A DNA stretch of 64,000 nucleotides from Lachnospiraceae bacterium. Lineage in GTDB: Bacteria > Bacillota > Clostridia > Lachnospirales > Lachnospiraceae. Below are positions 1 through 8,595 of this stretch, in pieces (the first letter of the stretch is position 1; every line of letters starts with the position of its first letter). The notes under the pieces are model-generated. The model made no database searches. It was not told where the DNA came from and worked only from the letters and a program-made list of their open reading frames with translations. A program made the translations under genes and the position numbers. Where the stretch lies: positions 17,272-81,271 of the forward strand of contig SVEB01000090.1 of assembly GCA_015057635.1 (NCBI GenBank), given 5' to 3'.

Positions 1-527
1 ACGGCATTCTGTTCAATCATGAATCTCCAAGACGTGGCGAGAACTTCGTAACAAGAAAGATCACGATCGCAATCGCTAATATCTTAGCAGGAAAGCAGGA
101 GAAGCTTTCTCTTGGCAATATGGATGCGAAGAGAGACTGGGGATTTGCAGGTGATTATGTAGAGGGTATGTGGAGAATCCTTCAGCAGGACAAACCATCC
201 GACTATGTGCTTGCAACCAATGAGACACATACGGTCAGAGAGTTTGTGACACTCGCATTTGCTGAGGTTGGCATTGAGATCGAGTGGAGAGGAAGCGGTG
301 TAGAAGAAAAAGGCGTGGATAAGAAGACTGGGCGGATCTTAGTGGATATCAATCCAGAGTTTTTCAGACCGGCAGAAGTCGATTTATTATGGGGAGATTC
401 AAGCCGTGCCGAAAGAGAGTTAGGATGGGTGCGTAAGGTTAGCTTCAAGGATTTAGTAGCAATGATGGTGAATGAAGATATGAAGACAATTGCCGGAATG
501 ACAACTGAGGAGTATCGGAATAAGTAA
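1..527 (+). CDS. gmd: GDP-mannose 4,6-dehydratase, C-terminal part (cut by window edge)
   Basis: The reading frame is open from base 3 and has no start inside the window, so this is the last ~175 residues of a ~350-residue protein. It shows the family's [16 protein letters not shown] segment and the [17 protein letters not shown] segment of extended short-chain dehydrogenases that act on GDP-mannose. Gmd converts GDP-D-mannose to GDP-4-keto-6-deoxy-D-mannose in the cytosol, using bound NADP. The next gene, 18 bp downstream on the same strand, is fcl, which completes GDP-L-fucose synthesis, so the pair is almost certainly an operon. The same intermediate could also feed the 3-dehydratase-like enzyme at 20.5 kb (inference). 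Confidence 0.93.
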   Translation, partial: GILFNHESPRRGENFVTRKITIAIANILAGKQEKLSLGNMDAKRDWGFAGDYVEGMWRILQQDKPSDYVLATNETHTVREFVTLAFAEVGIEIEWRGSGVEEKGVDKKTGRILVDINPEFFRPAEVDLLWGDSSRAERELGWVRKVSFKDLVAMMVNEDMKTIAGMTTEEYRNK

Positions 528-545
528 GAGAGGAAGGGGATAACA

Positions 546-1487
546 ATGGATAAGAATGCAAAGATTTTTGTGGCAGGGCATAGAGGACTGGTAGGATCCG
601 CTATCGTTAGGAACCTGATTTCAAAAGGATACACGAATATTGTAACGAGAACTCATAGGGAACTGGATTTAACCAAACAGGAAGCCGTAAGGGAATTCTT
701 TGATAAAGAGGAACCGGAATATGTCGTACTGGCAGCAGCAAAGGTAGGCGGCATCAATGCCAACAATACAAAGCCGGCCGACTTCATTTATCAGAATATG
801 GCCATACAGAACAATGTAATCAAATGTGCGCATGACTATAAGGTGAAGAAGCTTCTGTTTTTAGGAAGCACCTGCATCTATCCGAGAATGGCCCCACAGC
901 CAATCAAGGAGGAATCCTTACTGACCGGACCATTGGAGAAGACGAATGAGGCATATGCGATTGCTAAGATCTCAGGTCTTGAGATGTGCAAGTTCTTTAA
1001 ACGTCAGTACGGGGATGATTTCATCAGCTGTATGCCGACGAACTTATATGGACCGTATGATAACTATGATTTAAGCAATTCGCATGTTATGCCGGCACTG
1101 ATCCGTAAGTTCCATGAAGCGAAGATGAGGAATGCGGATTCGGTTGAGATCTGGGGCACAGGAAGCCCATTAAGAGAGTTCCTCTATGTCGATGATATGG
1201 CAGATGCCTGTGTATTCTTATTGGAGAATTACAGTGAGGAAGAGCATGTCAATATCGGAACCGGTGAGGAAGTAAGCATTAAGCAGCTAGTAGAGGTGGT
1301 AAAGGATACGGTTGGGTTTAAAGGTGAGATCGTGTATAACACAAGCATGCCGGATGGAACGCCAAGAAAGCTTACGGATGTGACGAAGCTGCATCAGATG
1401 GGATGGAAACACAAGGTATCATTAGAAAATGGAGTCAAAATGGCTTATGAGTGGTACCGGGATAATTATGATATTGCAAAGAACTAA
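546..1487 (+). CDS. fcl: GDP-L-fucose synthase
   Basis: This 313-residue protein is of normal length for Fcl/WcaG. It has an N-terminal Rossmann glycine motif (GHRGLVG, residues 11-17), the catalytic Ser region GSTCIYP (107-113) and the YxxxK pair (Tyr137, Lys141). The enzyme epimerises and reduces GDP-4-keto-6-deoxymannose to GDP-L-fucose with NADPH. A purine-rich ribosome site (aggaagggg) sits just ahead of the ATG. Together with the upstream gmd it makes the donor for the GT11 fucosyltransferase at 26.0 kb, so the surface glycan of this strain very probably contains L-fucose (inference from context). Confidence 0.95.
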   Translation: MDKNAKIFVAGHRGLVGSAIVRNLISKGYTNIVTRTHRELDLTKQEAVREFFDKEEPEYVVLAAAKVGGINANNTKPADFIYQNMAIQNNVIKCAHDYKVKKLLFLGSTCIYPRMAPQPIKEESLLTGPLEKTNEAYAIAKISGLEMCKFFKRQYGDDFISCMPTNLYGPYDNYDLSNSHVMPALIRKFHEAKMRNADSVEIWGTGSPLREFLYVDDMADACVFLLENYSEEEHVNIGTGEEVSIKQLVEVVKDTVGFKGEIVYNTSMPDGTPRKLTDVTKLHQMGWKHKVSLENGVKMAYEWYRDNYDIAKN

Positions 1488-1718
1488 CATTGACTTGTTC
1501 AGTATGGAGCGTTTTATGCTTTCTATTTTTATTATCACTTGTCTTTATCACAGGAATAATAAAGATATTTGATTATATATGTTTTGGGATTAGCCTTAGC
1601 AGTAATAACTATTGTAAAAAATATAAGGTAATGAAAATTGGAAAGAAAATAAAAGTAAAAAGATAAAAATGTATTAAAAATTATTTAAGGGAGAGACTGT
1701 TTTAAATGTATAATATTT

Positions 1719-2654
1719 ATGGATGAAAAGTGGATTAGTATATGCTGTATAACTTATAATCAAGAGAAGTATATTATAGATGCGATAGAAAGCTTTTTAA
1801 GACAAACAATCATTGGGCACTGTGAGATTTTAATACATGATGATGCTTCGCAAGATAATACGGTAAATATTATCAAAAGCTATGTAGAGAAGTATCCTAA
1901 CTTAATAAAATTTTATGGGGAATCAAAGAATCAGTACCAGCAAGGAAAGCAGCCAATGCAAAAGTTATTTGAACAAGCAAAGGGCAAGTACATTGCATTA
2001 TGTGAAGGGGACGATTATTGGATAGATCCTTATAAACTCGAAAAACAGTTTGATTTTATGGAAATACATAAGCAATATTCAATGTGTTTTCATGCATCAA
2101 AAATCTATAATCAAAAAATAAAACAATTTTTAAAAAGTCAACATGCATATCCTAATGATTGTAAGTCAAATATTAAGGATATAATTATAAAAGATGGGGG
2201 ATTCGTTCCAACGGCTTCCATCTTTTGCAGAACAGACATAGTAAAAAGGATACCAAAGTTCTACTATAACTATACCATTGGGGACTATTCATTACAGGTT
2301 ATTTTAGCTGCAAATGGAGAAGTATACTATATGGATGAAGAAATGTCAGTATATAGACGCTATACGGAGAATTCACTGGTATGTGAATTTTATTCAAATA
2401 AGAAAAATGAGATTATGATGTATAGAAGTATGAGTAATATGCTTCATGATTTTTCTGAATACTCAAATGGAAAATATGATAAGATTGTAGAGTATAAAAG
2501 AGATTATTATGAATATAAAATATTAGAAACAAAGAATCAATTATTTAAGATATTAATGTCACCATATAGAAAATTTTTGTTTAAGCAACCTATAAAACAG
2601 ATGATTAAAACAATATTAAAATGCATATTTTCATATTGTCATATTTCATTATGA
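1719..2654 (+). CDS. Family 2 glycosyltransferase
   Basis: The 311-residue protein begins with a GT2/GT-A fold: a nucleotide-binding ITYNQEKYIIDAI segment near residue 10, an IHDDASQDNT motif (~residue 40) and an EGDDYWID metal-binding motif (~residue 98). The C-terminal third is basic and probably membrane-associated. The acceptor and sugar are unknown. The coding sequence is clearly more A+T-rich than gmd-fcl, which suggests a different origin. The start is weakly supported, because the nearest purine-rich site lies ~24 nt upstream; no better in-frame start follows the stop at 1686-1688. It converges on the rhamnose operon, with a shared terminator between them. Confidence 0.85.
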   Translation: MDEKWISICCITYNQEKYIIDAIESFLRQTIIGHCEILIHDDASQDNTVNIIKSYVEKYPNLIKFYGESKNQYQQGKQPMQKLFEQAKGKYIALCEGDDYWIDPYKLEKQFDFMEIHKQYSMCFHASKIYNQKIKQFLKSQHAYPNDCKSNIKDIIIKDGGFVPTASIFCRTDIVKRIPKFYYNYTIGDYSLQVILAANGEVYYMDEEMSVYRRYTENSLVCEFYSNKKNEIMMYRSMSNMLHDFSEYSNGKYDKIVEYKRDYYEYKILETKNQLFKILMSPYRKFLFKQPIKQMIKTILKCIFSYCHISL

Positions 2655-2661
2655 CATTACT

Positions 2662-2704
2662 AAAAAAGACTGTTACATCACAATGGATGCAGCAGTCTCT
2701 TTTT
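2662..2704. terminator. Bidirectional terminator between converging operons
   Basis: The arms aaaaagactg and cagtctcttttt flank a ~20-nt loop. A/T runs on both sides make it usable from either strand, between the plus-strand GT2 gene and the minus-strand rfbC. Confidence 0.6.
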
Positions 2705-2714
2705 ATACTTTTAA

Positions 2715-3317
2715 TTAGAACTTGAATGTATCCTTAAGTCCAGCCCATAACTGGTCTTTCTCGCTTAATTTAAGCTTTGTTCCGTCTTTTAATTCATAGC
2801 CTTCACCGGAAGCGTTTCCTTTGTATTCTCCGACAAGTTCAGGCCATTCAATGCCGATTTCAGGATCATTCCATGCAAGTCCGCCTTCATCCCCTGGATG
2901 ATAGAAGTCGGTGCATTTATAGCAGAATTCCGCGATATCGCTTAATACTAAGAAGCCATGAGCGAAGCCTTCCGGAATGTAGAACTGCTTTTTGTTTTCT
3001 TCGGTTAATTCCACACCGAACCACTTACCGTATGTCTTGGAATCGCTTCTTAAGTCTACCGCAACATCAAATACGCTTCCTTTTACGACACGAACTAACT
3101 TGCCCTGTGGGAATTCTTTCTGAAAATGAAGTCCTCTTAGAACGCCTTTTACGGAGCAGGACTGGTTATCCTGAACGAACTTCATGTTAAGTCCGGCTTC
3201 TTCCATATCCTTCTGATTATAGGTTTCCATGAAATATCCTCTGGAATCTCCGTGTACGGCTGGTTCAATTACATACAGTCCTTCGATTGGACATGTGGTT
3301 ACTTTGATCTGTCCCAT
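2715..3317 (-). CDS. rfbC: dTDP-4-dehydrorhamnose 3,5-epimerase
   Basis: The 200-residue cupin protein matches the family in length. It has the catalytic His64 in RGLHFQ, Lys74 in the GKLVRV segment and a tyrosine at ~133 in the EFCYKC segment. RfbC epimerises C3 and C5 of dTDP-4-keto-6-deoxyglucose to the L-lyxo form, the third step of dTDP-L-rhamnose synthesis. It is the last gene of the minus-strand rfbA-rfbB-rfbD-rfbC operon, 60 bp after rfbD, with an aggggtg ribosome site. The order, with C after D, is common in Clostridia. Confidence 0.95.
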   Translation of the reverse strand: MGQIKVTTCPIEGLYVIEPAVHGDSRGYFMETYNQKDMEEAGLNMKFVQDNQSCSVKGVLRGLHFQKEFPQGKLVRVVKGSVFDVAVDLRSDSKTYGKWFGVELTEENKKQFYIPEGFAHGFLVLSDIAEFCYKCTDFYHPGDEGGLAWNDPEIGIEWPELVGEYKGNASGEGYELKDGTKLKLSEKDQLWAGLKDTFKF

Positions 3318-3377
3318 GCTTATTCACCCCTTTTTATTTGTGTGACCTTTTATATGATTCAAAAAATGATGTATTTT

Positions 3378-4253
3378 CTAGAATTCGATTTCTTTTAAAT
3401 AGCGTTTTACGGCATCCTGCCAGCTAGGAAGTCTTTCAAAACCATTTTCACTGAGCTTTTCTTTGCTCATGCGGCTGTTTGAAGGGCGTTTTGCCTTCGC
3501 TGGATAATGATCTGCTGTTACCGGTTCTACCGTAAGGTGTTCGGAATCATACTCGCTTCTTCCCATTGCTGCTGCCTGTTTGAAGATCTCACATGCGAAT
3601 TCATACCAGGAGCAGATTCCTTCGTTGGTAGCATGATAGCGGCCGTATTTGTCGCTTTCGATCATATCGACTAAAAGTCTTGCTAAGTCAAATGTATAAG
3701 TCGGGCTTCCAATCTGATCGCATACGACAGTCAGTTTGTCATGATTCTTGCCAAGGTTCAGCATTGTTTTAATGAAGTTCTTTCCATTCACGCCGAATAC
3801 CCATGCGATACGTACAATGAAGTACTTATCTAACAGTTTTTCAATCGCAAGCTCGCCTTCGTATTTTGTCTGTCCGTATACATTTAACGGCTCTCTGTTT
3901 AAGTCATCCGGCTCCCAGAAGTTCGTGCCTTCTCCATTGAATACATAATCGGTGCTGATATACATCATCTTGATATCAAGTTCCTTGCACACCTTTGCGA
4001 TATATTCGGTACCGGTAGCGTTGACAAGACGTACTTTGTCAATGCAGTCTTCAGCTGCATCCACAGCGGTCCATGCTGCACAGTGGATCACGGCATCCGG
4101 ATTTGCTTCTTTGATCACGCGTTCTACGCAAAGTTCATCTGTGATATCCATCTGTTCGATATCCACACCAACTGCCTCATGATTTCTCTTTGTCAGCTCA
4201 TTTACAACATCATGTCCGAGCTGTCCTTTTACGCCGGTCACTAAAACTTTCAT
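3378..4253 (-). CDS. rfbD: dTDP-4-dehydrorhamnose reductase
   Basis: A 291-residue extended short-chain dehydrogenase with the N-terminal GVKGQLG nucleotide motif, the STDYVF motif (~residue 100) and the catalytic YGQTK pair (Tyr/Lys). It reduces the 4-keto group of dTDP-4-keto-L-rhamnose with NAD(P)H to give dTDP-L-rhamnose. It lies between rfbB and rfbC on the same strand. Length and motifs are normal, and its base composition is closer to core genes than that of the neighbouring glycosyltransferases. Confidence 0.95.
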   Translation of the reverse strand: MKVLVTGVKGQLGHDVVNELTKRNHEAVGVDIEQMDITDELCVERVIKEANPDAVIHCAAWTAVDAAEDCIDKVRLVNATGTEYIAKVCKELDIKMMYISTDYVFNGEGTNFWEPDDLNREPLNVYGQTKYEGELAIEKLLDKYFIVRIAWVFGVNGKNFIKTMLNLGKNHDKLTVVCDQIGSPTYTFDLARLLVDMIESDKYGRYHATNEGICSWYEFACEIFKQAAAMGRSEYDSEHLTVEPVTADHYPAKAKRPSNSRMSKEKLSENGFERLPSWQDAVKRYLKEIEF

Positions 4254-4339
4254 CTTAAGACTCCCTCCAATAAAAACTTTGATATTGCGAATCCGCCAGC
4301 CTTTCTAGACTGACGGACTTCACAGGTTATGGCAACTGA

Positions 4340-5359
4340 TTAGCGATTGCCGTACATTTTTTCATAGTAGTTCTGGTATTCACCGGAAATGATCGTTTCC
4401 CACCATTCCTTGTTATCTAAGTACCATTTGATTGTTTTCTTGATGCCATCTGCAAACTTTGTTTCTGGAAGCCAGCCAAGTTCGTTGTGGATCTTAGTAG
4501 GATCGATTGCATAACGCATATCGTGTCCTTTACGGTCAGCCACATAAGTGATTAAGCTTTCTGGCTTGCCAAGTTCCTTACAGATGATCTTTACGATATC
4601 GATGTTTGTCATTTCGTTGTGACCACCGATATTGTATACTTCACCGACACGTCCGTTATGGATGATTAAGTCGATTGCCTTGCAGTGATCTTCAACATAT
4701 AACCAGTCACGCACGTTTTCGCCTTTTCCGTAAACAGGAAGTGGCTTGTCATTTAATGCATTTGCGATCATAAGAGGAATTAACTTTTCTGGGAAATGGT
4801 ATGGTCCGTAGTTGTTAGAGCAACGGCTGATCGTAACAGGAAGACCATAAGTACGGTGGTAAGCAAGCACTAATAAGTCAGCGCCGGCTTTAGAAGAGCT
4901 GTATGGGCTGCTTGTGTGGATCGGAGTCTCTTCTGTGAAGAATAAGTCCGGTCTGTCAAGTGGAAGGTCACCGTATACTTCATCGGTAGATACCTGATGG
5001 TAACGCTTGATTCCGTATTTTCTGCATGCATCCATTAATACAGCAGTACCTTTGATATTAGTATCTAAGAATACTTCCGGATTCTCGATGGAACGGTCAA
5101 CATGGCTTTCTGCTGCGAAGTTCACAACCATATCAGGATGTTCTTCTTCGAATAATTTATATACGGCATCTCTATCTGTGATGCTTTCCTTTACGAAACG
5201 GAAATTCTTATTATCCATTACCGGTGCTAACGTTGATAGATTACCTGCATAAGTAAGGCAGTCTAAACAAACGATACGGTAATCTGGATATTTGTCTAAC
5301 ATATGAAAAATGAAATTGCTTCCGATAAATCCGGCACCGCCGGTTACAATAATAGTCAT
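4340..5359 (-). CDS. rfbB: dTDP-glucose 4,6-dehydratase
   Basis: The 339-residue protein has the GGAGFIGSNF Rossmann motif at its N terminus, STDEVYGDL with the catalytic Asp-Glu pair (~residues 122-130) and YSSSK as the catalytic Tyr-Lys. It converts dTDP-glucose to dTDP-4-keto-6-deoxyglucose using bound NAD, the second step of dTDP-L-rhamnose synthesis. It follows rfbA by 50 bp and precedes rfbD by 86 bp in one operon. Confidence 0.96.
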   Translation of the reverse strand: MTIIVTGGAGFIGSNFIFHMLDKYPDYRIVCLDCLTYAGNLSTLAPVMDNKNFRFVKESITDRDAVYKLFEEEHPDMVVNFAAESHVDRSIENPEVFLDTNIKGTAVLMDACRKYGIKRYHQVSTDEVYGDLPLDRPDLFFTEETPIHTSSPYSSSKAGADLLVLAYHRTYGLPVTISRCSNNYGPYHFPEKLIPLMIANALNDKPLPVYGKGENVRDWLYVEDHCKAIDLIIHNGRVGEVYNIGGHNEMTNIDIVKIICKELGKPESLITYVADRKGHDMRYAIDPTKIHNELGWLPETKFADGIKKTIKWYLDNKEWWETIISGEYQNYYEKMYGNR

Positions 5360-5409
5360 AATGGCATTCTCCTATTTCCTTCTATTTATTATTTACCCAT
5401 ACGTACTGC

Positions 5410-6309
5410 CTAGCGCTGCAGCACATCCAGATACTTTCCATCTAATACATCTTTTAAATACTGACCATACTGGTTCTTCTTCAATACTTCATAGATGCGT
5501 AACACATCGTCTTCAGTGATCCAGCCGTTTAAGTATGCGATTTCTTCTAAGCATGCGATCTTACGGTGCTGATGAGTCTCTACTGTCTTCACGAAGTTTG
5601 TTGCGTCTACTAAACTTTCATGTGTTCCGGTATCTAACCATGTAAAGCCCTGGCCTAATAATTCTACGTTTAAGTCCCCATTTTCTAAGTAGATGCGGTT
5701 TAGGTCAGTGATCTCCAATTCACCTCTTGCGCTTGGCTTTAAGTTCTTTGCATATTCCACAACACGGTTGTCGTAGAAATAAAGACCGGTTACGCAGTAG
5801 TTGCTCTTTGGTTTCTCAGGTTTTTCTTCAATGGAGACAGCCTTGCCTTCTGCATTGAATTCCACGATGCCGAAACGTTCCGGATCATCTACATAATAGC
5901 CGAATACCGTAGCGCCTTTTCCGTTTTCCGCATTCTCTACCGCTTCCTTAAGGCGCGCATTTAAACCGTGTCCTGCAAAGATATTGTCACCAAGAACCAT
6001 CGCTACGGAGTCATTTCCAATGAACTCTTCCCCAATGATGAATGCCTGCGCTAATCCGTCTGGGCTTGGCTGTACGGCATAGGATAACTTCACGCCGAAC
6101 TGATGGCCGTCACCAAGAAGTTCCTTGAAACGTGGTGTATCCTGTGGTGTGGAAATGATCAGGATATCACGGATGCCAGCATTCATTAAAACAGACATCG
6201 GATAGTAGATCATTGGCTTGTCGTAAATCGGTAACAGCTGTTTGGAGGTTACCATGGTAAGCGGGTAAAGACGTGTGCCGGAACCGCCGGCTAAGATAAT
6301 ACCTTTCAT
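5410..6309 (-). CDS. rfbA: Glucose-1-phosphate thymidylyltransferase
   Basis: The 299-residue protein starts [18 protein letters not shown], the nucleotidyltransferase signature of the short RfbA/RmlA type. It joins dTTP and glucose-1-phosphate to give dTDP-glucose, the committed step of rhamnose donor synthesis and normally the feedback-inhibited one. It is the first gene of the minus-strand operon and has an aaaggag ribosome site. Its promoter region (6355-6385) has the layout of a MerR-regulated promoter and lies directly behind the MerR-methyltransferase gene; see the separate entry. Confidence 0.96.
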   Translation of the reverse strand: MKGIILAGGSGTRLYPLTMVTSKQLLPIYDKPMIYYPMSVLMNAGIRDILIISTPQDTPRFKELLGDGHQFGVKLSYAVQPSPDGLAQAFIIGEEFIGNDSVAMVLGDNIFAGHGLNARLKEAVENAENGKGATVFGYYVDDPERFGIVEFNAEGKAVSIEEKPEKPKSNYCVTGLYFYDNRVVEYAKNLKPSARGELEITDLNRIYLENGDLNVELLGQGFTWLDTGTHESLVDATNFVKTVETHQHRKIACLEEIAYLNGWITEDDVLRIYEVLKKNQYGQYLKDVLDGKYLDVLQR

Positions 6310-6327
6310 TTTTTTCTCCTTTATTCC

Positions 6328-6357
6328 AATAACATTATTTTTTGATTTAATGTTATT
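6328..6357. repeat. 10-bp inverted repeat in the rfbA leader
   Basis: The arms aataacatta and taatgttatt (6328-6337 and 6348-6357) are separated by 10 nt. The right arm overlaps the predicted -10 box of the minus-strand rfbA promoter, so it could be a second operator or a 5' leader hairpin. Confidence 0.5.
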
Positions 6358-6385
6358 ATAAAAGGTGACGTTACGTCACCTGCAA
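6355..6385 (-). promoter_or_regulatory. Predicted rfbABDC promoter with MerR-type operator
   Basis: On the minus strand a -35 box TTGCAG (6380-6385) and a perfect -10 box TATAAT (6355-6360) are 19 bp apart. A perfect palindrome, aggtgacgt-t-acgtcacct (6363-6381), fills that spacer. A 19-20 bp spacer occupied by a dyad is the known hallmark of promoters activated by MerR-family proteins, and the ACGTnACGT core resembles sites reported for TipA/Mta-type members. The adjacent upstream gene encodes such a protein. An alternative is a weak rho-independent terminator for that gene, since a short T run follows the hairpin. Confidence 0.65.
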
Positions 6386-6393
6386 GCACTTTT

Positions 6394-7587
6394 TTATGAA
6401 ATTTGATTTTTTTTACAAATAAAGGTGCCGGCTTCTTTGGTGATGGAGAATCCTTGCTTTGTTTTTCTCTCCACGAAAGAACGGAATTCCTTATATCGGT
6501 CCAGAATATAATGATTCTGGTTGCCATGACAGGAGAGGATATATTCGATAAGAGGCTCCGCATCAATGACTGTGAGTGCATCATCATACAGTACGGTTTT
6601 AATGTCCTTAAACTTCGTATGAAGGAGAGCGTATCCATTTTCTAATCCAAAGCGTTCATAAAGCTTTTCAGCTGAGAGGGTGATCCGTTCATCGAATTCT
6701 GTGACAAGCAGACTGATCTCTTTCATATGGTTGGTACCATAGGTACTGCACATGAATCTTCCGTTTGGCTTTAGGACACGATAAGCCTCCTTACATGCTT
6801 TTTCAATATCCTGACAATAAAACAGAACATGATTTGCAATCACCAGATCGAAACTATTATCGGCAAACGGGAGCTTATGACAGTCGCATACTTCAAAGGA
6901 AAAGCGAGAGTCTTCAGAACCGAGTGTTCTTCTTACATCACGAATCATGCCTTCGGAGATATCAGAAAGTACAATATCCGTATTTTTAGGGATTTTCGAA
7001 AGATTTTCTACCCATAAGGCCCCATTTCCACAGCCGACCTCTAAGATAGACATACCCTCTTTCACATCACATTGTTCATAGATCCATGGAAACCATCCCT
7101 GTTTGTTTTTGGCGTACAGATGATGCAGATTGATACGGGCTGAGATATTAGAGGAATTCTGATACTGAATAGACAGGCTTTGCTCCATGTTTGTAAGGTG
7201 AATTAGATTAAGCATTTGACTCCAGTTAATATTATGATCCTTTTCTATAGCAATTGATGTATCCTGAATGGCTTTTTCAACTAACTGTAACTGCTCAATC
7301 TTATCCTGTACTAACTTAAGTTGCAGATTCAGAGAGTTTTTCATAAATCGGTAGTCGGTATCATTGATGGTCATGCTTCGGATATCTTCTAAAGAAAAAC
7401 CAAGATATTTTAACAGTAGAATTTGTTGAAGTCGTGCAAAATCGGCATCAGAATAGAACCTGGCTCCTGATTCATTTACATAGGAAGGTTTTAATATATT
7501 CTGTTTATCATAAAAGCGGATGGTACGTATGGACACATGAGCCATACGCGCAAACTCACCCGATGTGTAATAGCCTGGAATTTTCAT
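6394..7587 (-). CDS. MerR-family regulator fused to a SAM-dependent methyltransferase
   Basis: The ~397-residue protein has two parts. Residues ~5-110 form a MerR winged helix (YYTSGEFARMAHVSIRTIRFYD, then GARFYSDADFARL and the GFSLEDIRSM turn), followed by a dimerisation coiled coil. Residues ~165-300 form a class I methyltransferase with motif I LEVGCGNG and a DLVIANHVLFY motif IV region. Related fusions are known in Firmicutes annotation, but their methyl acceptor is not established. The ATG at 7587 is chosen because it follows an aaggtg site; a TTG three codons upstream is also open. It is transcribed toward rfbA, 84 bp away, and probably controls it (inference). Confidence 0.85.
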   Translation of the reverse strand: MKIPGYYTSGEFARMAHVSIRTIRFYDKQNILKPSYVNESGARFYSDADFARLQQILLLKYLGFSLEDIRSMTINDTDYRFMKNSLNLQLKLVQDKIEQLQLVEKAIQDTSIAIEKDHNINWSQMLNLIHLTNMEQSLSIQYQNSSNISARINLHHLYAKNKQGWFPWIYEQCDVKEGMSILEVGCGNGALWVENLSKIPKNTDIVLSDISEGMIRDVRRTLGSEDSRFSFEVCDCHKLPFADNSFDLVIANHVLFYCQDIEKACKEAYRVLKPNGRFMCSTYGTNHMKEISLLVTEFDERITLSAEKLYERFGLENGYALLHTKFKDIKTVLYDDALTVIDAEPLIEYILSCHGNQNHYILDRYKEFRSFVERKTKQGFSITKEAGTFICKKNQIS

Positions 7588-7617
7588 ATTGTTCAATCAC
7601 CTTCCTTTTTTGCTTTT

Positions 7618-7646
7618 ATTATAATGGGAAACAAAACGGAAGACAA
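7618..7646 (-). promoter_or_regulatory. Promoter of the MerR-methyltransferase gene
   Basis: On the minus strand TTGTCT (7641-7646) and TATAAT (7618-7623) are 17 bp apart. The 17-bp spacing and lack of a dyad contrast with the rfbA promoter downstream. Confidence 0.6.
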
Positions 7647-7788
7647 TGGATGAGGAAAATTTGTTATATGGAAAAGGGCGAATAAAAGAAATAAGGAAAA
7701 AGTTGTAATTTTTTATTTGGAGGGATATAATAAAAAAGTTATAGGAATCAAAATGCAGGCTAGGATAAGAGTAGAAAGAGGAGAAGGA

Positions 7789-8319
7789 ATGTGGAGTTAT
7801 ATATATAATGACCTATATATGTCATTTCGTTATTTACCATTAGGAATACTTGCAGCAGTAGCAGTTATCCTTTTAGAATATACATATAAGAAGATGAGAC
7901 ATAAGCCGATAAGATGGGATAAGATGTCATACATATCCTTGTTTGTTGTATATGTGATAGCAATTGTTCAAATTGCTTATTTTTCAAGAGAACCAGGATC
8001 CAGAAGTTCTATTGATTTAGGGTTATTGGATACATGGGGCCAGGATCCAATGTCCAGGTCATTTGTAATTGAGAATGTGATTATGTTCATTCCATTTGGT
8101 ATGTTAGTGCCGGCAGTATGGGATAAGATGCGCGCTTTTCATCGCTGTCTTTTAGCGGCATTTATCAGTACAGTAGCAATTGAGACGATGCAGTTGATCA
8201 CTCAGAGAGGCTACTGTCAGTTAGACGATGTAGTAATGAATACCCTTGGCGGAGCAATCGGATATGGGATCTTTTATTTGTTTCATAAGGTTGCAAAATA
8301 TATGCATAATAATTTCTGA
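7789..8319 (+). CDS. VanZ-like family membrane protein
   Basis: The 176-residue protein has about five hydrophobic helices and the VanZ family core ENVIMFIPFGML, the IETMQLITQRG segment and DDVVMNTLGGAIGYG near the C terminus. VanZ was first described in a teicoplanin-resistance cluster; the biochemical role of the wider family is not settled. The start at 7789 is preferred over an upstream TTG at 7717, because a gaggag site precedes it. It diverges from the MerR gene and stands alone, ahead of the tRNA-Gly. Confidence 0.85.
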   Translation: MWSYIYNDLYMSFRYLPLGILAAVAVILLEYTYKKMRHKPIRWDKMSYISLFVVYVIAIVQIAYFSREPGSRSSIDLGLLDTWGQDPMSRSFVIENVIMFIPFGMLVPAVWDKMRAFHRCLLAAFISTVAIETMQLITQRGYCQLDDVVMNTLGGAIGYGIFYLFHKVAKYMHNNF

Positions 8320-8338
8320 CAAATTTTACAAATATTTA

Positions 8339-8367
8339 TTTACAAAAAATACAAATATTGGTATAAT
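8339..8367 (+). promoter_or_regulatory. tRNA-Gly promoter
   Basis: TTTACA (8339-8344) and TATAAT (8362-8367) with a 17-bp spacer, 14 bp ahead of the tRNA. Confidence 0.7.
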
Positions 8368-8381
8368 AAATCTTGTCAGAT

Positions 8382-8452
8382 GCGGATATAGTTCAATGGC
8401 AGAATGTGAGCTTCCCAAGCTTAATATGCGGGTTCGATTCCCGTTATCCGCT
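8382..8452 (+). tRNA. tRNA-Gly (anticodon CCC)
   Basis: A 71-nt cloverleaf: acceptor gcggata/tatccgc, anticodon stem tgagc/gctta with loop ttcccaa (anticodon CCC, reads GGG), T stem gcggg/cccgt with a ttcgatt loop, discriminator T. No CCA is encoded. Confidence 0.93.
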
Positions 8453-8458
8453 TTCCAT

Positions 8459-8493
8459 GAAAAGCTGCTGTATAAAGTACAGTAGCTTTTTTC
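8459..8493 (+). terminator. Terminator after tRNA-Gly
   Basis: The arms aaaagctgctgta and tacagtagctttttt form a ~12-bp hairpin ending in a T run directly behind the tRNA. Confidence 0.75.
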
Positions 8494-8595
8494 ATATCCA
8501 AAAGAATTCAGGAGTCAGGTCTCATTGACGAACCCTTTCATCTCGCTTAAAATAGCCATAAGAATGAGTACAAAAGTTAAGGAGCACTACGAAAA

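Noticed and set aside
1490..1672. Short frame after fcl with a hydrophobic stretch (from a TTG at 1490)
   Set aside because: About 60 codons, with no ribosome site and no recognisable family. It could be a decayed membrane-protein remnant but cannot be supported.
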